From: Cohnella baijiui
Lineage (GTDB): Bacteria; Bacillota; Bacilli; Paenibacillales; Paenibacillaceae
DNA length: 64,000 nt
NCBI RefSeq assembly: GCF_020731285.1
Contig: NZ_JAJFOW010000027.1
Coordinates: forward strand, 29,972-93,971
Direction of reading: 5' to 3'
A program made the position numbers and the translations under genes. How positions within the stretch are numbered: the first letter of the stretch is position 1; the number at the start of each line of letters is the position of its first letter. This document shows positions 16,391-25,483 of the stretch, one piece after another. The notes under the pieces are model-generated. The model was given only the letters and a program-made list of their open reading frames with translations. It did no database searches and was not told the DNA's origin.

Positions 16391-18636
16391 GCACGACGAC
16401 CTTGAAGCCGACCCGTCCCCTCGAATCGCGATTCTGGCGCAAGCTCGTCCTGGAACGGCTGCACCGGCTGTTCGCCATCGTGATCGTGCTGCAGCTGGTC
16501 CAGTGCTTCCACGATTACTGGTGGGAGGAGACGTACGCCGTCATTTACGCTACGCTGGGCGTCGTGGCGGTGACCGAGCTGCTGATCAGCCGGTCCTACT
16601 TTGCCCGCCTAGGGATGCAGATCTTGACGGTGCTGCTCGCGACGGTCACCTATACGCCGTTCCATTGGTACGGCTGGCCGGAGAGCTGGCGGGACGGAGA
16701 GGCGGTGCGCCACTTCCTCAGCTGGCATGCCGAGCAGCTGCATCCGTACGTCGAGATCGCAGCCTGCGTCGTCCTGGCCGTTCATTATTTGTCGGCCTGG
16801 GGAACGACGCGCGGCCGCGCGATCCTGCTGCTCCTGTGTTCGATCGTTGTGATGGCCGGGGTAGATTCGTTTTTTCCGTTCGAGCTGTGGACGAATATCG
16901 CCTGGACGGTGCTGGCGGGGCTCGGCTGGCTCGTCGTCCTTCATCTCCGGCAGCTGCGCGACCGGCACTACGACAGTTGGTCCGCCTTGGCCGAGCGGCC
17001 GCTCGAGCTTGCCATACCCGCGGTGCTCGTCATCGGCTTGCTCATGCTGGCGGGAATCGCCGTGCCGCGCGCCCCTGTACTCCTGGAGGACCCGTACACG
17101 ATCTGGCTGGAATCGCAGAACAAGGAAGTGCCCGCCTTCGCGGGAGAGGGCGGCTATCTGAGCAACGGCAGCAGCGTCTCCGGCGGCCCGTCCGGCTCTT
17201 CCAAATCCGGCTACGGACGCAACGATTCGAAGATCGGCGGCGGGTTCCAGTTCGACTATTCCCCCGTCATGCAGGTCACGACCGACCAGAAGTCCTATTG
17301 GCGCGGGGAAAGCAAGTCGGTTTATACCGGCCAAGGATGGACCGACCGCAAGGGAACGCCAACGACGCCGGTCACGCCCGGCGAAGTGCCGCTGCCGATG
17401 GACCCGCCAAGGCCCGCCGGCGCCGAAACGAAAATGGTGTCGCAAACGTTCACGCTGCTGCGCAAAGAGCGCATCCCGGTTCTATTCGCGGCCGGTGCGG
17501 CGCGTACGGTGAACGAGCTGCAGGGCGTCGGCGGCAGCGCCAAGCTAACCTGGAACCCCGAAGAATGGGAGCTCAAGTTCCAGAGGCCGGTCCAACCCGA
17601 CTCGTATACCGTCACGTCCGAGGTGCTCGTGCTGGATGCGGCCAAGCTTCGCGAAACGAAGGCCGGCGGAGCGGGCGACGGCTACGATACCGACCCTTAC
17701 ATGCAGCTGCCCGATTCGCTGCCGGAACGGGTCGTCCATCTGGCCAAGGAAGCGACCGCGACCGGAACGAACGACTATGACCGCGCCAAACTGCTGGAGC
17801 GCTATTTGCAGCTCAACTATCCTTATACGAATTCGCCGGACACGAGCCGGCAGAAAAGCAGCGACGTGGTAGACGCTTTCCTCTTCGAAATCAAAGAAGG
17901 CTACTGCGACTACTATTCGACGGCGTTCGTCGTCATGGCCCGCTCGCTGGGACTCCCCGCCCGCTGGGTCAAAGGCTACACGTCCGGCTATAACCCGCAA
18001 GACAACGAAAACCTGAGAATGGGCGGCCCGTACGTGCCGGACCCGAACGGCGCGGGCACGTACACGGTCCGCAACTCGGACGCGCACTCCTGGGCCGAGA
18101 TTTACTTCGAAGGCACCGGCTGGGTGCCGTTCGAGCCGACCGCGGGCTTCAGCGTGCCGCAGCCGATCCACCAGGACGCGCTGCCGGACTACGAGCCGAC
18201 CGCGCCGAACGCGAATGACGGCGCGGACGCCGAACCCGCCTCGGGCGGAGGAGGCTCCGGCTGGATCGGGATCGCTTCGGCGATCGTCGGCGGGCTCGCC
18301 GTGCTCTCCGTTCTCGTCTGGTTGCTGCTTCGCCGCCGTTCCTGGAACGACGTCTGGCAGCAGGTTCGCTACCGCGGCGCGACGCCGAACCAGCGGATCG
18401 TCCGCGAGATGGAGCGCCTGCTCGCCTACCTGAACCGCCGCGGCCTGAAGCGGCAGTCGCACGACACGCTGCGCGAGTCGTTCGCGCGGTGGGGCGGCAA
18501 GTTCGCCTCGCTGCGGGCGGATCTCGACGGCGTGCTGCAGCGGTTCGAGAACGCCCGCTACGGCGGGCAGGCCGGCCAGGAATCCGACTTTCAGCAGTTC
18601 TCGCAGCTCGCGGCCAAGATCCGCAAATCGCTCTAA
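16387..18636 (+). CDS. Membrane transglutaminase-like protein (TgpA-like, DUF4129 tail)
   Basis: 749 residues. Five to six membrane helices (about 20-230) precede an external region with a papain-like transglutaminase core. The catalytic Cys is in KEGYCDYYSTAF (about 506), the His in DAHSWAEIYF (about 566), with an acidic partner around FEPTAGF. A further membrane helix (GIASAIVGGLAVLSVLVWLLL) leads to a cytoplasmic DUF4129-like tail. It might act as a protease or crosslinking enzyme at the cell surface; the B. subtilis relative is YebA. The start is ATG at 16387 in an ATGA overlap. A Gly/Ser-rich stretch (SSVSGGPSGSSKSG) interrupts the external part. Confidence 0.88.
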   Translation: MSTTTLKPTRPLESRFWRKLVLERLHRLFAIVIVLQLVQCFHDYWWEETYAVIYATLGVVAVTELLISRSYFARLGMQILTVLLATVTYTPFHWYGWPESWRDGEAVRHFLSWHAEQLHPYVEIAACVVLAVHYLSAWGTTRGRAILLLLCSIVVMAGVDSFFPFELWTNIAWTVLAGLGWLVVLHLRQLRDRHYDSWSALAERPLELAIPAVLVIGLLMLAGIAVPRAPVLLEDPYTIWLESQNKEVPAFAGEGGYLSNGSSVSGGPSGSSKSGYGRNDSKIGGGFQFDYSPVMQVTTDQKSYWRGESKSVYTGQGWTDRKGTPTTPVTPGEVPLPMDPPRPAGAETKMVSQTFTLLRKERIPVLFAAGAARTVNELQGVGGSAKLTWNPEEWELKFQRPVQPDSYTVTSEVLVLDAAKLRETKAGGAGDGYDTDPYMQLPDSLPERVVHLAKEATATGTNDYDRAKLLERYLQLNYPYTNSPDTSRQKSSDVVDAFLFEIKEGYCDYYSTAFVVMARSLGLPARWVKGYTSGYNPQDNENLRMGGPYVPDPNGAGTYTVRNSDAHSWAEIYFEGTGWVPFEPTAGFSVPQPIHQDALPDYEPTAPNANDGADAEPASGGGGSGWIGIASAIVGGLAVLSVLVWLLLRRRSWNDVWQQVRYRGATPNQRIVREMERLLAYLNRRGLKRQSHDTLRESFARWGGKFASLRADLDGVLQRFENARYGGQAGQESDFQQFSQLAAKIRKSL

Positions 18637-18638
18637 CG

Positions 18639-18677
18639 AACGGGAAAGCCTCGCGCGTCGCGGGCTTTCCCGTTTTT
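18639..18677 (+). terminator. MoxR operon terminator
   Basis: AACGGGAAAGCC and its perfect complement with a 12-nt loop, followed by a T-run (CGTTTTTG). Confidence 0.88.
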
Positions 18678-18740
18678 GCAAGGCGGGGCGGGGTGTGGTA
18701 TATTTTGATCAATCATGATAGAGACGGGAGCTTCCAAAGG

Positions 18741-19265
18741 ATGTTTCAACGCCTGTTGCCGCATCAGATCGTCAACACCGTATACGATATCGATCTGCCG
18801 AAGCTGAAGGCGGACGGCGTACGCGGCATCATTACCGACCTGGACAATACCTTGGTCGGCGCCAAGACGCCGCTCGCGACGCCCGAGCTGATCGCCTGGC
18901 TGGACAAAGTCAAGCAAGACGGCTTTCAAGTCGTCGTCCTGTCCAACAATAACAGCGCCCGCGTCTCGAAGTTCGCGGAGCCGCTCGGCATTCCATTTAT
19001 CCCGGCCGCGCGCAAGCCGTTCAGCAAGGCGTTCCGCGAGGCGCTCCGCCTCTTGGACCTCGCGCCCGAGCAAGCGGTCGTCGTAGGCGACCAAATGATG
19101 ACCGACGTCTTCGGAGGGCGGCGAATGGGACTGCATACCATCCTCGTCACGCCGATCGCGATCGGAGAGGAAGGCTGGGGCACCCGCATCAACCGCCGCA
19201 TCGAGAAGATCGCATTAGCCCGCCTCCGGAGGCAGGGCCTGTGGCCGAACAAGGAGGAACGCTAG
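18741..19265 (+). CDS. yqeG: YqeG family HAD phosphatase
   Basis: 174 residues. HAD motif I is DLDNT (33-37), motif II is the VVLSNNNSA region, motif III a Lys in ARKPFSKAF, and motif IV VVVGDQMMTDVFGG. These residues place it in the YqeG/GEP4 class (related to the mitochondrial phosphatidylglycerophosphate phosphatase), so PGP dephosphorylation is plausible but unproven here. It is the first gene of the yqeG-yqeH-aroE-yhbY-nadD-yqeK-rsfS cluster, in the same order as in B. subtilis. The start has GGGAG at 10 nt. The frame is open upstream, but the terminator at 18639-18677 excludes an earlier start. Confidence 0.93.
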   Translation: MFQRLLPHQIVNTVYDIDLPKLKADGVRGIITDLDNTLVGAKTPLATPELIAWLDKVKQDGFQVVVLSNNNSARVSKFAEPLGIPFIPAARKPFSKAFREALRLLDLAPEQAVVVGDQMMTDVFGGRRMGLHTILVTPIAIGEEGWGTRINRRIEKIALARLRRQGLWPNKEER

Positions 19266-19267
19266 AT

Positions 19268-20389
19268 TTGCCTGAAACTCAAATGAACGCCAACAAATGC
19301 GCTGGCTGCGGCGTCGCGCTGCAGATTGAGGACGCCGGACGTCCGGGCTTCGTGCCGGAGGCCGCGCGCGAGCGCGATCCGGTCATCTGCCAGCGCTGTT
19401 TCCGAATCAAACACTACAACGACGCTTCGTCGGTCGCCATCGACCAGGACGATTTTTTGCGTTTGCTGGGCGGCATCGCCCAAACCGACAGCCTCGTCGT
19501 GCACATCGTGGACCTGTTCGATTTCGAAGGAAGCATGATCTCCGGCCTGCAGCGGTTCGTAGGACATAATCCGGTGCTGCTCGTCGTGAACAAGATCGAC
19601 CTGCTGCCCCGGGTGACGAACTGGAACCGGCTGCGCAACTGGGTGCAGCGCCAGGCGAAGGCGAACGGCCTGAAGGTCGCCGACATCGTGCTGTGCAGCG
19701 CGCGGCGCAAGCTCGGCTTCGACCGCGTCGTCGAAGCGATCGCCGAGCTGCGCGGCGACCGCGACGTCTACGTCGTCGGCGCGACGAACGTCGGCAAGAG
19801 CACGCTGGTGAACCGGCTCATCTCCGACTACAGCGATCTGGAGCGCGAGCTGACCGTGTCCCGCTACCCGGGCACGACGCTCGACGCCGTCCATATCCCG
19901 CTCGACGACGGGCACGCCATCATCGATACGCCGGGCATCGTCTACAAATCCCGGCTCAGCGAGGTCATTCCGCGGGAAGCGCTGCAGGCGCTGCTGCCGG
20001 ACAAGCCGCTGAAGCCGCTCACTTACCAATTCTATGAACCGCAGACGCTGTTCTTCGGCGGGCTCGCCCGCTTCGACTTCCTGGAGGGCCAGCGTCAGTC
20101 GTTTACGGCTTACGTTTCTCCGGGCATTCCCGTCCACCGCACCAAGCGGGAGCGCGCGGACGCCCTCTACGAGAATCACCGCGGCGAGATGCTGTCTCCG
20201 CCGTCGAAGGCGGACCTGGACGAGATGCCGCCGCTCGCGCGGCATACGCTGCGCATCCCGCCGGGAGCGCCCCAGGACATCGTCATATCCGGCCTCGGCT
20301 GGATCGCGGCCAACGGCACGGAAGGCGCCGTCGTCGACGTTTATGCGCCAAAAGGCATCAAGGTTCTGCTGCGGGAATCGATCCTGTGA
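19268..20389 (+). CDS. yqeH: Circularly permuted GTPase YqeH (30S ribosome biogenesis)
   Basis: 373 residues. An N-terminal zinc finger is formed by C11xxC14 and C41xxC44. The GTPase motifs are permuted: G4 NKIDLL (about 112) comes before G1 GATNVGKST (about 173) and G3 DTPG (about 220), the signature of the YlqF/YqeH class. It assists late 30S subunit assembly. The C-terminal third is the YqeH-specific RNA-binding part. The start is TTG at 19268, placed by AAGGAGG at 19251-19257; the in-frame ATG at 19283 would leave the RBS 25 nt away. Only 2 nt separate it from the yqeG stop. Confidence 0.96.
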   Translation: MPETQMNANKCAGCGVALQIEDAGRPGFVPEAARERDPVICQRCFRIKHYNDASSVAIDQDDFLRLLGGIAQTDSLVVHIVDLFDFEGSMISGLQRFVGHNPVLLVVNKIDLLPRVTNWNRLRNWVQRQAKANGLKVADIVLCSARRKLGFDRVVEAIAELRGDRDVYVVGATNVGKSTLVNRLISDYSDLERELTVSRYPGTTLDAVHIPLDDGHAIIDTPGIVYKSRLSEVIPREALQALLPDKPLKPLTYQFYEPQTLFFGGLARFDFLEGQRQSFTAYVSPGIPVHRTKRERADALYENHRGEMLSPPSKADLDEMPPLARHTLRIPPGAPQDIVISGLGWIAANGTEGAVVDVYAPKGIKVLLRESIL

Positions 20390-20406
20390 CGGGAGGAGTG
20401 GGGCAA

Positions 20407-21258
20407 ATGGACAGCCATACGGTCCTGTACGGGGTCATCGGAGATCCGATCCGCCATTCGCGGTCGCCCGTCATGCTGAACCGGGCTTTCCGGGCGGCGG
20501 GCATCAACGGGGCCTACGCGGCCTTCCACGTAACGCCCGAACGGTTGGGCGAAGCGATTCGGGGCATTCGGGCACTCGGCTTCCGGGGCTTGAACGTGAC
20601 GATCCCCCACAAGATCGAAGTCATGGCTTATGTGGACGAGATCGACGAGGGGGCCCGCGCCATCGGCGCGGTCAATACGATTGTGAATGACGACGGCAAG
20701 CTTGTCGGCTACAACACGGACGGCATCGGCTACGTTCGGTCGCTCAAGGAAGAGGCCGAGCCCGAGCTGCGCGGCAAGAAGATCGTCGTCGTCGGCACCG
20801 GGGGCGCGGCGCGCGGCATCGTCTGGGCGCTCGCCCGGGAGAAGCCGGCGTCGATCGCGCTGGCGAACCGCACGGCGGAGCGCGCGCAAGCGCTCGCCGA
20901 AAGCTTCTCCGCCGAGGCGCAGGTGTCCGCGATTGCGTGGGATGCGCTGTCCGAGGCGTGTGCGGAAGCCGACGTCGTCATCAACACGACGTCGGTCGGC
21001 ATGTCGCCGGACGTCGAAGCCGTGCCGGTCGATCCGTCCTGGCTGCGTCCTGGTGCCGTCGCGAGCGATCTGATCTACAATCCGCTCACGACCGCCTTCC
21101 TCCGGGGCGCCGCCGAACGGGGCTGCCGGATTCACGGCGGGCTCGGCATGTTCGTCTATCAGGGCGCCTATGCCTTCGAATACTGGACCGGGCGGCCGGC
21201 GCCGACGGACGCCATGCGCGAGGCGGTGCTCGCCTCGTTCGAACCGCAACACATTTAA
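20407..21258 (+). CDS. aroE: Shikimate dehydrogenase
   Basis: 283 residues. It reduces 3-dehydroshikimate to shikimate with NADPH in aromatic amino acid synthesis. Substrate-binding SxS is seen in RHSRSP, the catalytic Lys in NVTIPHK, the NADPH site as GTGGAARG followed by ANRTAERA, and Asp in GYNTDGIGY. GGGAGGAG at 20392-20399 sets the ATG at 20407. An in-frame GTG at 20386 that overlaps the yqeH stop is less likely. It sits between yqeH and yhbY as in B. subtilis. Confidence 0.96.
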   Translation: MDSHTVLYGVIGDPIRHSRSPVMLNRAFRAAGINGAYAAFHVTPERLGEAIRGIRALGFRGLNVTIPHKIEVMAYVDEIDEGARAIGAVNTIVNDDGKLVGYNTDGIGYVRSLKEEAEPELRGKKIVVVGTGGAARGIVWALAREKPASIALANRTAERAQALAESFSAEAQVSAIAWDALSEACAEADVVINTTSVGMSPDVEAVPVDPSWLRPGAVASDLIYNPLTTAFLRGAAERGCRIHGGLGMFVYQGAYAFEYWTGRPAPTDAMREAVLASFEPQHI

Positions 21259-21304
21259 TAACTGTATCCTTTACGGAATACGAAGAAAGCGCAGGTAACC
21301 ACCC

Positions 21305-21595
21305 ATGCTGACCGGCAAACAAAAACGATTTCTCCGCGCCGAAGCGCACCATCTCACCCCGATTTTTCAGGTGGGCAAAGGCGGCACGAACGATCACCTG
21401 ATCCGCCATATCGAAGAGGCGCTCGAAGTGCGCGAGCTGATCAAAGTGTCGATCCTGAACAACAACGACGACGATCGCCACGAAATCGCGAGCGAGCTGT
21501 CGGAGCGCTCCGGCGCGGAGCTCGTGCAGGTGATCGGGAAAACGATCGTCCTCTACAAGGAGTCGCGCGACAACAAGCAGATTCAGCTTCCCTAG
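21305..21595 (+). CDS. yhbY: YhbY-family CRM-domain RNA-binding protein
   Basis: 96 residues, a complete single CRM domain starting MLTGKQKRFLRAEAH, with the family GKGG loop (FQVGKGGTND) and ELIKVSILNN. It associates with pre-50S ribosomes in relatives. The RBS is weak (GCAGG about 8 nt upstream). Known as yqeI in B. subtilis, at the same place. Confidence 0.95.
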   Translation: MLTGKQKRFLRAEAHHLTPIFQVGKGGTNDHLIRHIEEALEVRELIKVSILNNNDDDRHEIASELSERSGAELVQVIGKTIVLYKESRDNKQIQLP

Positions 21596-21607
21596 GGAGG
21601 AAGAGCG

Positions 21608-22201
21608 ATGACCAAGCGCCGCATCGGATTGATGGGCGGCACGTTCGATCCCATCCATCTCGGCCATCTGCTGGCCGCGGACGCCGCGCGCGAGGCGGCG
21701 GGACTGGACGAGGTGTGGTTCGTTCCGAACTCGGTGCCCGCCCACAAGCCGCAGCCCGGCGCGGACGGCGACGAACGGCGCGAGATGGTGGAAGCGGCGA
21801 TCGGCGGCGTGCCGTACTTCCGGCTGGAAGCGTCGGAGCTCCATCGCGCGGGCGTCTCCTACACGATCGACACCGTCGCCGAGCTGCAGGCGCTTCACCC
21901 TGACGCCGCCTTCTACTGGATCGTCGGGGCGGACATGCGCAACAGCCTGCCGACGTGGCGGCGGATCGAGGAGCTGGCCGAACGGGTCACGTTCATCTGC
22001 CTGGAGCGGCCGGGCGAGCCCGACGAGACGGCCACGCTGCCGGCGTTTTTGCAGCCGAAGCTGGTGCGGGCCGGCATGCCGCAGATCGGCGTCTCCTCGA
22101 CCGACATTCGCGCCCGCCGCCGCGAGGGGCGTTCGATCCGCTTCATGGTCCCGGAGACGGTGCGAGACTATATCGAGAGGAAGGGCTTGTATGAATCGTG
22201 A
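21608..22201 (+). CDS. nadD: Nicotinate-nucleotide adenylyltransferase
   Basis: 197 residues. It transfers AMP from ATP to nicotinate mononucleotide in NAD synthesis. The nucleotidyltransferase motif GGTFDPIHLGH (10-20) and the C-terminal SSTDIRAR complete the active site; VPNSVPAHKP is the NaMN-binding stretch. GGGAGGA sits 7 nt before the ATG. Its last 11 nt overlap yqeK. Confidence 0.96.
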   Translation: MTKRRIGLMGGTFDPIHLGHLLAADAAREAAGLDEVWFVPNSVPAHKPQPGADGDERREMVEAAIGGVPYFRLEASELHRAGVSYTIDTVAELQALHPDAAFYWIVGADMRNSLPTWRRIEELAERVTFICLERPGEPDETATLPAFLQPKLVRAGMPQIGVSSTDIRARRREGRSIRFMVPETVRDYIERKGLYES

Positions 22202-22781
22202 AGCCTTGATCGAAGCGACGAAGCGCCAGATGCCCGAAAAGCGGTTCAAGCACGTGATGGGCGTCGTCGAGACGGCCGTTTCGCTCGCGGAGCGGTTCGG
22301 CGGCGACGTCGACCGCGCCTGGCTGGCCGCGCTGCTGCACGATTATGCCAAAGCATGGCCGATCGAACGCATGGAGCGCGTCATCCGGGAAGAGGGACTT
22401 CCCGCGGAGCTGCTCGAGCACGACAAGGAGCTGTGGCACGCGCACGTCGGCGCTTGGGCGGTCCGGCAGGAGCACGGCATCGACGACGAAGCGGTGCTGG
22501 ACGCCATCCGCTACCACACGTCGGGCCGGGAAGGGATGACGCAGCTTGACGTCATCGTCTGCCTGGCGGATTACATGGAGCCGGGGCGCGACTTTCCCGG
22601 CGTGAATAAGATCCGCAAACTCGCGGAGCATAAATTGGAAGAAGCGTTGGTGGCGGGATTCGATTCGACGATCTTGCACCTGGTCGATAAAGGAAGGCGC
22701 ATCTTTCCGCTCACGGTGCTGGCCCGCAACGACCTGTTGCGGCAGATCGAACATCGGCGGCAAGAGAGCGCGCACATTTAA
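22191..22781 (+). CDS. yqeK: YqeK HD-domain bis(5'-nucleosyl)-tetraphosphatase
   Basis: 196 residues. HD-domain metal ligands are H21 (KRFKHVMGV), H50-D51 (LLHDYAK), with later HAHVGAWA and a distal Asp in DVIVCLADY. YqeK enzymes hydrolyse Ap4A symmetrically to ADP. The start overlaps nadD by 11 nt, implying coupled translation. GAGAGGAAGGG lies inside the nadD end. Confidence 0.94.
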   Translation: MNREALIEATKRQMPEKRFKHVMGVVETAVSLAERFGGDVDRAWLAALLHDYAKAWPIERMERVIREEGLPAELLEHDKELWHAHVGAWAVRQEHGIDDEAVLDAIRYHTSGREGMTQLDVIVCLADYMEPGRDFPGVNKIRKLAEHKLEEALVAGFDSTILHLVDKGRRIFPLTVLARNDLLRQIEHRRQESAHI

Positions 22782-22793
22782 GGAGGCTGAGGC

Positions 22794-23135
22794 ATGGCAT
22801 TGTCCGATCAATTGTTGCAAGCGGTCGCTGACGCGGCTGAAGATAAGAAAGCCCATGAAATCGTTGCCCTGAACCTACAAGGCATTTCGCTGGTCGCGGA
22901 TTATTTCCTCATCTGTCACGGGAATTCGGATACGCAGGTGCTCGCGATCGCGACGGAAATCCGCAAGCGGGCGGAGGAGATGGGCGCGCGCGTCCGGCTC
23001 GAGGGCATGGATACGGCTCGTTGGGTGCTGATCGACATGGGCGACGTGGTGGCGCATGTCTTTCACCGGGACGAACGGGAGTACTATGGTCTGGAGCGAC
23101 TCTGGTCCGACGCGAAGGCAGTGGAATTCGCATGA
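22794..23135 (+). CDS. rsfS: Ribosome silencing factor RsfS
   Basis: 113 residues. It binds ribosomal protein L14 and blocks 30S-50S joining. The family core is visible as DYFLICHGNSDTQVLAI, GMDTARWVLIDMGDVVAHVFH and YYGLERLWSDA. AAGGAGG stands about 8 nt before the ATG. The stop overlaps the next start (ATGA). Homologous to yqeL. Confidence 0.96.
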   Translation: MALSDQLLQAVADAAEDKKAHEIVALNLQGISLVADYFLICHGNSDTQVLAIATEIRKRAEEMGARVRLEGMDTARWVLIDMGDVVAHVFHRDEREYYGLERLWSDAKAVEFA

Positions 23136-24067
23136 CGCTGATCGCGGGCACGATCGCGACACTGCTCGTGCGGCGCGAGGTTCCGCCCTACGGATGGTTC
23201 CTGGGCGAGACCGACGAGGAGGATGCCCCCGAAGTGCTGCTCCCCTATGCGGAAGCGGTCTCGGGCCGCCCGCAGGTCGGGGACGCAACAAACGCTTTTC
23301 TATTCCACGACGACAAAGGACGCCTCGCGGCGACCTTACGCAAACCGCTGCTGCAGCTTGGTCAGATGGGGCGGCTCGTCATGGCCGACTTTCACCCGCG
23401 TTTCGGCTGCTTCCTGGAGCTTGGCATCGGGCGCCAGCTGCTTCTTCCGATCAAGGAACTGCCCGACCAACGCGAGCAGTGGCCTCGTCAGGGGGACGAG
23501 CTGCACGTCGTCATGAAGCACGACAAGGAAGGCCGCATGCTCGCGCGTCTCGCCAAGCTGGAAGACTACGAACGCATCGTGTTCCATGCCCCTTCCTCTT
23601 GGCATCATGAGCAGCGCGACTGTTGGGTGACCGACATTTTCCGCGACGGGGTGTTCGTGCTCGTGGATGGGGGCGTGCTCGGCTACGGCGCGCTCGGCTA
23701 CATTCCGACGGCTTCGACGCCGCAGCCGCTGCGGCTGGGCGAGAAGATAAGGGCACGCGTCACGCAGGTGCGGGACGACGGCAGGGTCACCCTGTCGCTC
23801 CGGCCTTCCAAGGAAGTCGGCCGCCTCAAGGACTCGGACCGGATTCTCGCTTTTCTGAAGGGACGCCCCGGCGGCGCGATGCCGTACTCGGACGCTTCCC
23901 CCGCCGACGTCATTCAAAAACGGTTCGGGCTCAGCAAATCCGCCTTTAAGCGGGCGTTGGGCAAGCTGATGAAAGACCGTCTCGTCAGGCAGGAAGGCAA
24001 CTGGACGAAGCTGGTCGAGACGGATGCCGATCCCGCCGCCAACGACGAATCCACTACATCGACATAG
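23132..24067 (+). CDS. cvfB: S1-type RNA-binding protein, CvfB-like
   Basis: 311 residues. It resembles CvfB/YitL: N-terminal S1-like folds, a central full S1 domain (VTDIFRDGVFVLVDGG.., GEKIRARVTQVRDDGRVTLSLRPSKE) and a C-terminal winged helix (DVIQKRFGLSKSAFKRALGKLMKDRLV). Relatives bind RNA and influence virulence or translation factors. The start is ATG 23132, overlapping the rsfS stop. It is placed between rsfS and yqeM, where B. subtilis has no such gene, so it is an addition to the conserved cluster. Confidence 0.85.
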   Translation: MTLIAGTIATLLVRREVPPYGWFLGETDEEDAPEVLLPYAEAVSGRPQVGDATNAFLFHDDKGRLAATLRKPLLQLGQMGRLVMADFHPRFGCFLELGIGRQLLLPIKELPDQREQWPRQGDELHVVMKHDKEGRMLARLAKLEDYERIVFHAPSSWHHEQRDCWVTDIFRDGVFVLVDGGVLGYGALGYIPTASTPQPLRLGEKIRARVTQVRDDGRVTLSLRPSKEVGRLKDSDRILAFLKGRPGGAMPYSDASPADVIQKRFGLSKSAFKRALGKLMKDRLVRQEGNWTKLVETDADPAANDESTTST

Positions 24068-24077
24068 GGAGATGGAG

Positions 24078-24875
24078 ATGCGCTCTTACCGGGAATTCGC
24101 AACTGTTTACGATCGGTTGATGGAAGAAATGCCGTACGCGGAATGGATGAGCTTCGCCAGACGCTGCTGGGAGCGGTACGGCATGCCGCGGACGGTCGTG
24201 GACTTGGGGTGCGGTACCGGGAATATCGCCATCCCGCTCGCCAAATCCGGCTTTGCCGTGTTCGGCGTCGATCTGTCCGCGGACATGCTGTCCGTCGCGC
24301 GTAGCAAGTGGGAGTCCACGCCCCGCCACGGGACGATCCGCGCCCGGGACGAAGATGGCTCGATCCGCTGGCTGCAGCAGGACATGCGGGATTGGGAGCT
24401 GCCGGAGCCCGCGGACGCCGTGATCAGCTTTTGCGACAGCCTCAATTATTTGACCGAGCCGGAGGACGTCGTCGCGACGTTTCACAGAACGTATGCCGGG
24501 CTGGCTGCCGGAGGGCTGTTCCTGTTCGACGTCCACGCGCCGGCCCAGCTGGCCCGCTACGGCGAGGAGCAGCCGTTCGTGCTGGACGATCGGGATGTCG
24601 CCTATTTGTGGACTTGCGATTACGACCCGGCCCGGCAAGAGGTCGAGCACGACTTGACGTTTTTCGTTCGGGAGGAGGGCGCCGCGGGCGGCGGACAGCC
24701 GTTGTACCGCCGCTTCGAAGAATCCCACGTCCAACGCGCCTACGAGCCGGATTGGCTGGCGCGGCAGCTGCGGGCGGCCGGCTTCGAGCTGCTGCATCGC
24801 TGCGCGGACTTCGGCTTGGACGAGCCGGACGATGCGTCGGAGCGGCTGTTCTTCGTCGCGCGGAAGCCCGCATGA
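24078..24875 (+). CDS. yqeM: YqeM-like class I SAM methyltransferase
   Basis: 265 residues. Motif I is VVDLGCGTGNIAIPLA (about 43-58), the acidic loop GVDLSADML, and motif IV ISFCDSLNYL. The N-terminus YREFATVYDRLMEEMPYAEW is typical of YqeM. The substrate is unknown for the family. GGGAG 6 nt upstream favours the ATG at 24078 over the in-frame ATG at 24072. It closes the yqe cluster and is followed by a terminator. Confidence 0.9.
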   Translation: MRSYREFATVYDRLMEEMPYAEWMSFARRCWERYGMPRTVVDLGCGTGNIAIPLAKSGFAVFGVDLSADMLSVARSKWESTPRHGTIRARDEDGSIRWLQQDMRDWELPEPADAVISFCDSLNYLTEPEDVVATFHRTYAGLAAGGLFLFDVHAPAQLARYGEEQPFVLDDRDVAYLWTCDYDPARQEVEHDLTFFVREEGAAGGGQPLYRRFEESHVQRAYEPDWLARQLRAAGFELLHRCADFGLDEPDDASERLFFVARKPA

Positions 24876-24892
24876 TCGCGGCCCCCAACAGC

Positions 24893-24933
24893 AAGAAGCC
24901 GCATGACCGGCGTGCCGGTCATGCGGCTTCTTC
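24893..24933 (+). terminator. yqe cluster terminator
   Basis: A perfect 19-bp stem (AAGAAGCCGCATGACCGGC) with a 2-nt loop, followed by TTCTTCG. The T-run is imperfect but the hairpin is very stable. Confidence 0.75.
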
Positions 24934-25118
24934 TTCGTATTCGGGCGCCCGGAGTTAAGCCGATTCGGTCTCGGTCCGGACGCTTGGGCCCCTGCTGCCC
25001 GGCCGAGCAGCAGCGTAATCCGGTGCTTCTGCCCCACGCGTTTTCCGCGCTTCTCATGCTCGGCGACCGGACAAGCGACGGCCATCGCCATTTTCCGCGC
25101 AACTGGGGGTCTCTCGCC

Positions 25119-25148
25119 TTGACATCGATTGCCTCGATTGGCTATAAT
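25119..25148 (+). promoter_or_regulatory. Sigma-A promoter of leuS
   Basis: Perfect TTGACA and TATAAT hexamers with an 18-nt spacer. Transcription would start near 25155, at the beginning of the T-box leader. Confidence 0.85.
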
Positions 25149-25154
25149 CAGGGC

Positions 25155-25441
25155 AATAAGTCAGGCTGTGAAGAGGAATAGTACGCGTCCCGCGTCATCC
25201 AGAGAACCGGCGGCAGGTGCAAGCCGGCTGTCGCGGACGAAGAACTCGCCTCGGAGCTCCGCGCCCAATCCGGCAGACGGCCCGCCACGAGCGGCGTTTC
25301 TGCGGCAAGCGCGGCGTTGCCTTCTCGTTACGAAGGACAGAGTGGACGGCATGCCCAAGCAGGGATCCCGTCAACTAGGGTGGTACCACGGGAATAATCC
25401 TCTCGTCCCTAGCGTTGTCGCTAGGGCGGGAGGTTTTTTTT
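25155..25441 (+). ncRNA. T-box leader (leucine) upstream of leuS
   Basis: The T-box sequence AGGGTGGTACCACGGG is at 25377-25392. It is followed by an intrinsic terminator (CTCGTCCCTAGCG with its complement, 25402-25432) and a run of T to 25441; the competing antiterminator uses the T-box side. Stem I features are present upstream: a GA-rich bulge (CAGAGAACCGG) with a GGTGCAAGCCGG distal loop. The specifier triplet is read as CTC at 25245-25247, following GAA, which codes for Leu and suits the downstream synthetase. Uncharged tRNA-Leu(GAG) would stabilise readthrough. The specifier placement is by eye. Confidence 0.9.
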
Positions 25442-25483
25442 GTTTGACATTGACGCATTTTGTTGAGAGGGGCTTCCTAGACC

